Assembly: GCA_946614435.1 (NCBI GenBank)
Contig: CAMOGW010000003.1
Span: 1-64,000 of the forward strand
DNA: 64,000 nucleotides
Reading direction: 5' to 3'
Source: an uncultured Prevotella sp.
Lineage (GTDB): Bacteria > Bacteroidota > Bacteroidia > Bacteroidales > Bacteroidaceae
The notes under the pieces were generated by a model that searched no databases, was not told where the DNA came from, and saw only the letters and a program-made list of their open reading frames with translations. Shown piece by piece: positions 19,202 to 25,226 of this stretch. Made by a program: the position numbers and the translations under genes. Position 1 is the stretch's first letter, and each line of letters opens with the position of its first letter.

Positions 19202-19253
19202 CAGCCGTGTAGTCTTCTCCGTGAGGACATGGGTTGCACGGCTGCATTTTTTT
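19202..19253 (+). terminator. Rho-independent terminator after the secreted protein/small ORF unit
   Basis: cagccgtg...cacggctg followed by a run of T. Confidence 0.85.
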
Positions 19254-19431
19254 AAAATTATAGTAATTTTTCATTTTTAGCGGCATTCTGCCTCTGCTCT
19301 CTTTGAGGAGTTGATTGCGAGGCAAGAAACGCTTCAGATGACGGAGAGACGAATGTCGGCTAATTGTTAGTTTAGCGGCTTAGCATGATTCGTGAGAACA
19401 GGTGCACCGCAGTAAATAGTAGTGAAAAAAA

Positions 19432-19463
19432 GTGGCGGCCCATCCGTGAGGACGAGCCGCCAC
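19432..19463. repeat. GC-rich hairpin
   Basis: gtggcggc ... gccgccac with TCCGTGAGGAC in the apex. Confidence 0.7.
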
Positions 19464-19509
19464 AATTATTTTAGTCAAACCTAAATCCTTCAGAGAAATC
19501 AATGTTGTT

Positions 19510-19617
19510 TTGCCTACGGCGTAACGCAAATACCCGTGAATGACTCGTAAATGTTTCGTAAATATTTTCGGATCATTCACGGCTCATTTTCGGTCATTTA
19601 CGTTATGCCGTAGGCAA
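19510..19617. repeat. Nested imperfect palindrome, about 108 bp
   Basis: Outer ttgcctacggcgtaacg/cgttatgccgtaggcaa (16/17); inner cgtgaatga/tcattcacg. Confidence 0.75.
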
Positions 19618-19715
19618 TGGATTCATCTTTAACATTGAAGTCTGTCGGCCAATTTATACACCTAATTCAATACACCATTCATAGACGGGCTGAATCTTTA
19701 GAATAAACATGGTAA

Positions 19716-19843
19716 AACGCGATATTTTACATAAAAACCTGTATCGAGAACGCGATATTTTACATAAAACCCTATGTCGAGAACGCGATATTTTACACAA
19801 AACCCTATATCGAGAACGCGATATTTTGCATCAATCTCCTGTG
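19716..19843. repeat. 33-bp tandem repeat, about 3.8 copies
   Basis: aacgcgatattttacataaaaccctatatcgag units at 19716, 19749, 19782, 19815; the minus strand reads KYRVLDIGFYV. Confidence 0.92.
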
Positions 19844-19926
19844 CTTTTTTAGGGGGAAGCATGGTAAGAGTAGGGGCCAAAAGGTATTTTGAAGGGAAAT
19901 AAGCGCGTTATTCAGGGAAAATGTTG

Positions 19927-19934
19927 TAATTTTG
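19927..19934 (+). promoter_or_regulatory. -7 box (TAATTTTG) for queF
   Basis: TAnnTTTG match 8 nt before the ATG. Confidence 0.5.
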
Positions 19935-19942
19935 CACCCAAT

Positions 19943-20410
19943 ATGGAACAAAACAGAAAACACGAGGGACTGCAGCTGCTCGGCAAAGAAACCGAATATG
20001 CTGCCACGTATGCCCCTGAGGTGCTGGAGACATTCCAGAACCGTCATCCCGAGAACGATTACTGGGTGCAGTTCAACTGCCCTGAGTTTACGAGCCTCTG
20101 TCCCATCACCGGACAGCCAGACTTTGCTGAAATCAAGATACTCTATATCCCTGCCGAGCGCATGGTGGAGTCGAAGAGTCTGAAGCTCTATCTCTTCTCC
20201 TTCCGCAATCACGGCGACTTCCACGAGGACTGCGTGAACACCATCATGAAGGATCTGGTGAAGCTCATGCAGCCTAAGTATATAGAGGTGGTGGGCCTGT
20301 TCATGCCCCGTGGCGGCATCAGCATCTATCCCTATGCCAACTATGGCAAGCCAGGCACGAAGTATGAGCAACTGGCCGAACAGCGCCTGATGCAGCACAA
20401 GATCATCTGA
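19943..20410 (+). CDS. queF: NADPH-dependent 7-cyano-7-deazaguanine reductase
   Basis: [47 protein letters not shown]. Confidence 0.95.
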   Translation: MEQNRKHEGLQLLGKETEYAATYAPEVLETFQNRHPENDYWVQFNCPEFTSLCPITGQPDFAEIKILYIPAERMVESKSLKLYLFSFRNHGDFHEDCVNTIMKDLVKLMQPKYIEVVGLFMPRGGISIYPYANYGKPGTKYEQLAEQRLMQHKII

Positions 20411-20413
20411 TCA

Positions 20414-21178
20414 TTACTGTGCCGTCTTGGCCGGATAGAAGTGCTTCGTGCCGTCGTTGAACTTGAGAATGAGCGTGTCGCGATTCATCATGACGAACTG
20501 GGCCGTGTCTATGCCTATGGGCACGACGTTGCCCAGCGTGTCGAGTTGCACTTGCGTGAGCAGCAGCTTCCCGTTGTAGAGGTACCACATGCCGTAGTGC
20601 TTCATCTTCGGATATGCCACGACGCTCTCCTCTTCCTGTTGCCGATTTTCCGTGACGGTACTGCGCAAATAGGCCGAGTGGTCATTTCCTAATCCTAAGA
20701 CATATTCGCGTGGCACCGTGAGTTGCTGGCGAATCGAGTCGGGCAGATTGGCTATCATCTGCTTCTCCGTCTTTCCGTCCATGCCGGCATGCAGGTGCAG
20801 CGTGGGCAACACTTGCAGGCACCATGTGCTTCTCAGGTTCTTCATGCTGATTACGATGTCGGCCACGGTCGAGTCCTTGCCGTTGCGCACCACAGCCACG
20901 TCGTCGCCCGTCTTCAGATGTCCGAATATCGTGTGTTTGCGGGTAGCGTTCAGAATGTTGAGCGTATCGGGGTCTTCCCCGACCTTGTCGTTTGACAGGA
21001 ATATGAGGAGGGTGTCGGTCGAGCCTTCGCACACCAGTCCATAGATGGTGGAGTCGCCTTCCAGTACGAGTGCTACGGTATCGTTCTCCTGTGCTTCGTT
21101 GTCAGTTTTCTCTTGCTGGCCGCCACAAGCCATTGTCAGTAGTGAGGTCAGAATCAGTGGGATAATGAATTTCTTCAT
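20414..21178 (-). CDS. Hypothetical lipoprotein
   Basis: Lipobox LTSLLTMACGG; 254 aa, no recognised family. Confidence 0.75.
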   Translation of the reverse strand: MKKFIIPLILTSLLTMACGGQQEKTDNEAQENDTVALVLEGDSTIYGLVCEGSTDTLLIFLSNDKVGEDPDTLNILNATRKHTIFGHLKTGDDVAVVRNGKDSTVADIVISMKNLRSTWCLQVLPTLHLHAGMDGKTEKQMIANLPDSIRQQLTVPREYVLGLGNDHSAYLRSTVTENRQQEEESVVAYPKMKHYGMWYLYNGKLLLTQVQLDTLGNVVPIGIDTAQFVMMNRDTLILKFNDGTKHFYPAKTAQ

Positions 21179-21207
21179 GACTATTCTCTTCGTCTTTTTT
21201 TCGGGTG

Positions 21208-21215
21208 CAAAGATA
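21208..21215 (-). promoter_or_regulatory. -7 box (TATCTTTG) for lipoprotein gene
   Basis: caaagata = reverse complement of TATCTTTG. Confidence 0.5.
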
Positions 21216-21274
21216 CAACATTTTGTCGAAACTTCGCTGATTGGGCAGACAAATCTCTCAACCGCCTATATTAC

Positions 21275-21709
21275 ACTATAAGTTTTCAAAACATCTGCTC
21301 CATCTGCTCCCTTCCCGTAACTCGTTGATAGTCATGTGGTTCAATTCGGAGCAGATGGGAGCAGACGGGAGCAGATGATTTTAGCTCATTTTGCGCAACG
21401 ATTTAGCTAAAACCGCTGCGCCATTTAGCCTAAACCGCTGAGACCATTTAACCTAAATCACAAAATGACCTGAGCATGATCGTGATGCGATCTATCCTAA
21501 ACCGCTGCACCATCTTGTCTAAATCGTTGCACCATCTCGGCTAAACCTCAGCATGATCAGCCCTGCGCCGTGTGCGTAAGGCATACTAAGACAATTCTGT
21601 AGCTTTCATCTGTCACCATCTGCTCCCGTCTGCTCCGCCTTCAACTGCCTCGTATTCAGAAGGTTGGCAGATGGGAGCAGATGGAGCAGATGTTTTGAAA
21701 ACTTATAGT
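21275..21709. mobile_element. MITE-like element with perfect 37-bp terminal inverted repeats enclosing a 22-bp repeat array
   Basis: 21275-21311 and 21673-21709 are exact reverse complements; inner ggagcagacgggagcagat/atctgctcccgtctgctcc arms. Confidence 0.75.
21377..21598. repeat. Degenerate ~22-bp tandem array (about 10 units)
   Basis: Units such as gatttagctaaaaccgctgcgc, catttagcctaaaccgctgagac, gatctatcctaaaccgctgcac, catcttgtctaaatcgttgcac. Confidence 0.75.
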
Positions 21710-21757
21710 ATAGAAGGTTTTGTTACCTTTTTTTCTTGTCGGTTCAAGAAAAATGTG

Positions 21758-21765
21758 TATCTTTG
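21758..21765 (+). promoter_or_regulatory. -7 box (TATCTTTG) for carboxyltransferase gene
   Basis: TAnnTTTG match. Confidence 0.5.
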
Positions 21766-21808
21766 CATCATTATTTTCCAAAATATGTAACCAGAAATCA
21801 TTATATCT

Positions 21809-23590
21809 ATGGGAAAGAAGAAAATCAAGTTCAGTCTTGTCTATCGCGACATGTGGCAGTCAAGCGGAAAGTTTCAGCCGCGCAAGGATCAGTTGGAGCG
21901 CATTGCTCCCGTCATCATCGATATGGGGTGCTTTGCCCGTGTAGAGACCAATGGCGGCGCTTTCGAACAAGTGAACCTCATGGCAGGCGAGAATCCTAAT
22001 GATGCCGTTCGCGCCTTCTGTAAGCCATTCAACGAGGTGGGCATACAGACCCACATGCTCGACCGTGGCCTGAATGCACTGCGCATGTATCCTGTACCCG
22101 ACGACGTGCGCGAGCTGATGTATAAGGTGAAGAAAGCTCAGGGCGTCGATATTCCGCGCATCTTCTGCGGTCTGAACGATACACGTAATATCATTCCCTC
22201 CATCAAGTGGGCCAAGGCGGCAGGCATGATTCCGCAAGCCACGCTCTGCATCACCACTTCGCCCGTTCACACGGTGGAGTATTACAGCGCTATTGCCGAC
22301 GAGGTGATTGCTGCCGGTGCCGAGGAAATCTGCTTGAAGGATATGGCCGGTATCGGTCAGCCGGCCATGCTCGGACAGCTGACGAAAGCCATCAAGACGA
22401 AGCATCCCGACATCATCATTCAGTATCATGGTCATTCAGGCCCGGGCCTCTCCATGGCCTCCATCCTTGAGGTGTGCAACAATGGTGCCGACATCATCGA
22501 TACCGCCATTGAGCCACTCTCATGGGGTAAGGTGCATCCCGACATCATCTCGGTGCAGTCGATGCTGAAGAACGAGGGCTTCGAGGTGGCCGACCTCAAC
22601 ATGAATGCCTATATGCAGGCACGCACGCTGACGCAGGAGTTCATAGACGACTGGCTGGGCTACTTCATCAATCCTGCCAACAAGCACATGTCGAGCCTGT
22701 TGCTCGGTTGCGGCCTGCCTGGCGGCATGATGGGCTCGATGATGGCCGACCTGGGCGGCATTCAGACCATGATCAACAAGCTGCGCGAGAAGAAGGGCGA
22801 GCCTGTGCTGACGATGGACGACATGCTGGTGAAGCTGTTCAACGAGGTGGAGTATGTGTGGCCGCGCGTGGGCTATCCCCCACTGGTCACCCCGTTCTCG
22901 CAATACACGAAGAACATCGCCCTGATGAACCTCCTCACGATGGAGCAGGGAAAGGGCCGCTTCGTGATGATGGACGATGCCATCTGGGGCATGATTCTCG
23001 GCAAGAGCGGTCGCATTCCCGGCACTATCGATCCGGAGCTGGTGGAACTGGCCAAGACGCAGAAGCGCGAGTTCACCGATGCCGATCCTCATACGCTCAT
23101 CCCCAACGCGCTCGAAGGCTTCAAGAAGGAGATGGACGAGAACGGATGGGACTACGGTAAGGACAATGAAGAGCTGTTCGAGCTGGCCATGCACCCCGAA
23201 CAGTATCGCCCCTTCAAGAGCGGACAGGCCAAGAAGCAGTTCCTGGCCGACCTGCAGAAGGCGAAGGATGCCAAGCTGGGCGGCGGCAAGGTGAGCGCCG
23301 AAGAGATAGCCGCCCTGAAGCATGCCAAGGCCGACGCACTGGTGTGCCCCTCAGCCGGACAGATCTTCTACGAGTTCAACGGCGACGGCGAGTGTGCTCC
23401 CTGTGTTGAGCCGTTCATCGGCCAGACCTATAAGGAGGGCCAGACCTTCTGCTATCTGGTGGAGAAGTGGGGCGAGATTGTGCCCATTCCCGCAGCCCTC
23501 GGCGGCAAGCTCGTCGATGTGCAGGCCAAACAGGGTGCCAAGGTCCGCAAGGGCGACGTCCTGGCATGGATTGAGCGAGAAAAACAGTAA
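21809..23590 (+). CDS. Oxaloacetate decarboxylase alpha/pyruvate carboxylase subunit B-like carboxyltransferase
   Basis: VYRDMWQSSGKFQPRKDQLERIAPVIIDMGC...; GLNDTRNIIPSIKWAKAAGM; EEICLKDMAGIGQPAMLGQL; QYHGHSGPGLSMASI; biotinyl-like C-term. Confidence 0.9.
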   Translation: MGKKKIKFSLVYRDMWQSSGKFQPRKDQLERIAPVIIDMGCFARVETNGGAFEQVNLMAGENPNDAVRAFCKPFNEVGIQTHMLDRGLNALRMYPVPDDVRELMYKVKKAQGVDIPRIFCGLNDTRNIIPSIKWAKAAGMIPQATLCITTSPVHTVEYYSAIADEVIAAGAEEICLKDMAGIGQPAMLGQLTKAIKTKHPDIIIQYHGHSGPGLSMASILEVCNNGADIIDTAIEPLSWGKVHPDIISVQSMLKNEGFEVADLNMNAYMQARTLTQEFIDDWLGYFINPANKHMSSLLLGCGLPGGMMGSMMADLGGIQTMINKLREKKGEPVLTMDDMLVKLFNEVEYVWPRVGYPPLVTPFSQYTKNIALMNLLTMEQGKGRFVMMDDAIWGMILGKSGRIPGTIDPELVELAKTQKREFTDADPHTLIPNALEGFKKEMDENGWDYGKDNEELFELAMHPEQYRPFKSGQAKKQFLADLQKAKDAKLGGGKVSAEEIAALKHAKADALVCPSAGQIFYEFNGDGECAPCVEPFIGQTYKEGQTFCYLVEKWGEIVPIPAALGGKLVDVQAKQGAKVRKGDVLAWIEREKQ

Positions 23591-23598
23591 GAAATAGG

Positions 23599-23631
23599 TG
23601 GGACATTCGCACTTTGTCGGTGAATGTCCCA
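23599..23631 (+). terminator. Hairpin terminator
   Basis: tgggacattc...gaatgtccca, 10-bp arms. Confidence 0.75.
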
Positions 23632-23671
23632 TCAATTTTGCAAAAAAAAATGCCATAAAAGAAATATTGCT

Positions 23672-23679
23672 TACCTTTG
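23672..23679 (+). promoter_or_regulatory. -7 box (TACCTTTG)
   Basis: TAnnTTTG match upstream of the HI0074-like gene. Confidence 0.5.
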
Positions 23680-23705
23680 CCGATAAATCATGAAACAGCA
23701 TAACT

Positions 23706-24125
23706 ATGGAAGGAATGCAGCCTCGATGGAAAGAACTATTAAAGCATTATGAACAAGCCTTAGGACGCTTGTCTAAAATAGTTGACTTGAAGCGTGAACG
23801 ACAGCTCAACGAGTTTGAGGAGGACAGTGTGATTAAGCGTTTCGAGTTTACTTATGAAATGGCCTGGAAATTGATGATGAGCTATGAGAAGAGCAACGGT
23901 GTACTACAGCTGATGGGGTCGAAGGATGTGGTGCGTAATGCTATAAGCATGTCTCTGATAGAGAATGGCGAGGCTTGGATGGACATGATTGATGCTCGCA
24001 ACAGGACATCACACTTGTATGACGAGGGCATGGCAAAGGATGTTATTGATGCCATTGTAAATGACTACTATCCACTGTTGCAAGATTTGTTGCGTAAAAT
24101 GGAAACCTTATCATGTACGGACTGA
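23706..24125 (+). CDS. HI0074-family nucleotidyltransferase substrate-binding protein
   Basis: RFEFTYEMAWKLMMSYEKSNG...DMIDARNRTSHLYDE. Confidence 0.88.
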   Translation: MEGMQPRWKELLKHYEQALGRLSKIVDLKRERQLNEFEEDSVIKRFEFTYEMAWKLMMSYEKSNGVLQLMGSKDVVRNAISMSLIENGEAWMDMIDARNRTSHLYDEGMAKDVIDAIVNDYYPLLQDLLRKMETLSCTD

Positions 24126-24421
24126 AAGAGCGATCATACAATGAACTGATGGCAATACTAACCTCGGTGCCAGAGATAGAAGAGGCTGTGCTCTATGGTT
24201 CTCGTGCCCGAGGTGACTATTGGTATGCTTCAGATATAGATTTGTCGCTGAAAGGCGACGGTCTGAATAGGCATGTCTTATCCGTACTCAATGATAAGCT
24301 CTACGAATCGCATATACCATATTTCTTTGATACTCATATTTATAGCGATATTATGAATCAGAAATTCAAGGAGAATGTAGATCGTGACGGAATCGTGATT
24401 TATAGAAAGCAAAAAGAATGA
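24113..24421 (+). CDS. Minimal nucleotidyltransferase (MNT/MntA-like)
   Basis: EAVLYGSRARGDYWYASDIDLSLKG (GSxARG-xn-SDIDL). Confidence 0.9.
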   Translation: MYGLKERSYNELMAILTSVPEIEEAVLYGSRARGDYWYASDIDLSLKGDGLNRHVLSVLNDKLYESHIPYFFDTHIYSDIMNQKFKENVDRDGIVIYRKQKE

Positions 24422-24975
24422 TGGACTATCAGGCAATTATAGATAAATATTACACAGCAGACGACTCTTTGCGTCGTCTGCTTTTGTTGCACTCCCGACA
24501 GGTGGCCGACCGCTGCCTGCGCATTTGCCGGCAACACCTGGAACTGCCGTTCGATGTGCAGTTCGTGGAAGAGGCTGCCATGCTGCACGATATTGGCATA
24601 CGCTGGTGTCATGCACCTAGCATCTACTGCAATGGCACTGAGCATTATTTGCGCCACGGACTCATAGGCGGCCAGATATTGCGCAAGGAGGGCTTTGAGC
24701 GACATGCCCGTGTGTGCGAGCGGCACACAGGAACAGGCTTGATCACGGTGCCGATTGGCAAGGACGGACAGCCGCTGTTGCCCGAAGAACTGGTGAAGAG
24801 CGGCTTCTTCGTGCCTGAGACACTTGAGGAACAGTTGGTGTGCTATGCCGACAAATTCTATTCGAAGTCGCAGCCCGACCGCGAGCTTACCGTACTACAG
24901 GCAGCGCAAAGTCTGGAGAAGTTCGGACACGATGGAGCAGTGAAGTTTTTAGGATGGGCAGAACGGTTTGAATGA
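24418..24975 (+). CDS. HD domain-containing protein
   Basis: EEAAMLHDIGIRW and HGLIGGQILRKEGF; HD-type hydrolase pattern. Confidence 0.85.
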   Translation: MMDYQAIIDKYYTADDSLRRLLLLHSRQVADRCLRICRQHLELPFDVQFVEEAAMLHDIGIRWCHAPSIYCNGTEHYLRHGLIGGQILRKEGFERHARVCERHTGTGLITVPIGKDGQPLLPEELVKSGFFVPETLEEQLVCYADKFYSKSQPDRELTVLQAAQSLEKFGHDGAVKFLGWAERFE

Positions 24976-25037
24976 CCCTGCCCATCTCGCATTTTTTCTC
25001 GGCTCAGTCCGAGAAAAGCCAGTTGCTTTTTGTTTTA

Positions 25038-25110
25038 GCAACGGACAACAGGACTTGAGGACTCTTTCGCACACGATGCATAAAAGTCCTTTAGTCATGT
25101 AGTCCGCTGC
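25038..25110 (+). repeat. Dispersed palindromic element, copy 2
   Basis: gcaacggacaacaggacttgaggactc...aaagtcctttagtcatgtagtccgctgc. Confidence 0.85.
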
Positions 25111-25173
25111 AAGAAGACAACCGAACTTTCGAACAGAACCTTTTTTCTGTTAATTAATGTAGAGCAGGAGCAA

Positions 25174-25204
25174 ATTCTTCATTCTTCATTCTTCATTCTT
25201 CATT
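25174..25204. repeat. Heptanucleotide repeat ATTCTTC x4.4
   Basis: attcttcattcttcattcttcattcttcatt immediately upstream of the TAATTTTG box at 25214-25221. Confidence 0.95.
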
Positions 25205-25226
25205 AAAAAGTCGTAATTTTGCAGGC

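Noticed and set aside
19432-19463. Hammerhead-ribozyme-like sequence (TCCGTGAGGACGA)
   Set aside because: The catalytic CUGAUGA and GAAA core elements are missing; only the stem II-like tetraloop hairpin is similar.
19716-19843. CRISPR array
   Set aside because: Repeat units are contiguous (33-bp period) with no unique spacers and no cas genes in the window.
19698-19880. 60-aa ORF with KYRVLDIGFYV repeats as a real protein
   Set aside because: Open only because the 33-bp repeat keeps frame; no convincing ribosome-binding site or domain.
21377-21598. CRISPR array or coding repeat
   Set aside because: 22-bp units are contiguous and degenerate, not separated by spacers, and 22 is not a multiple of three.
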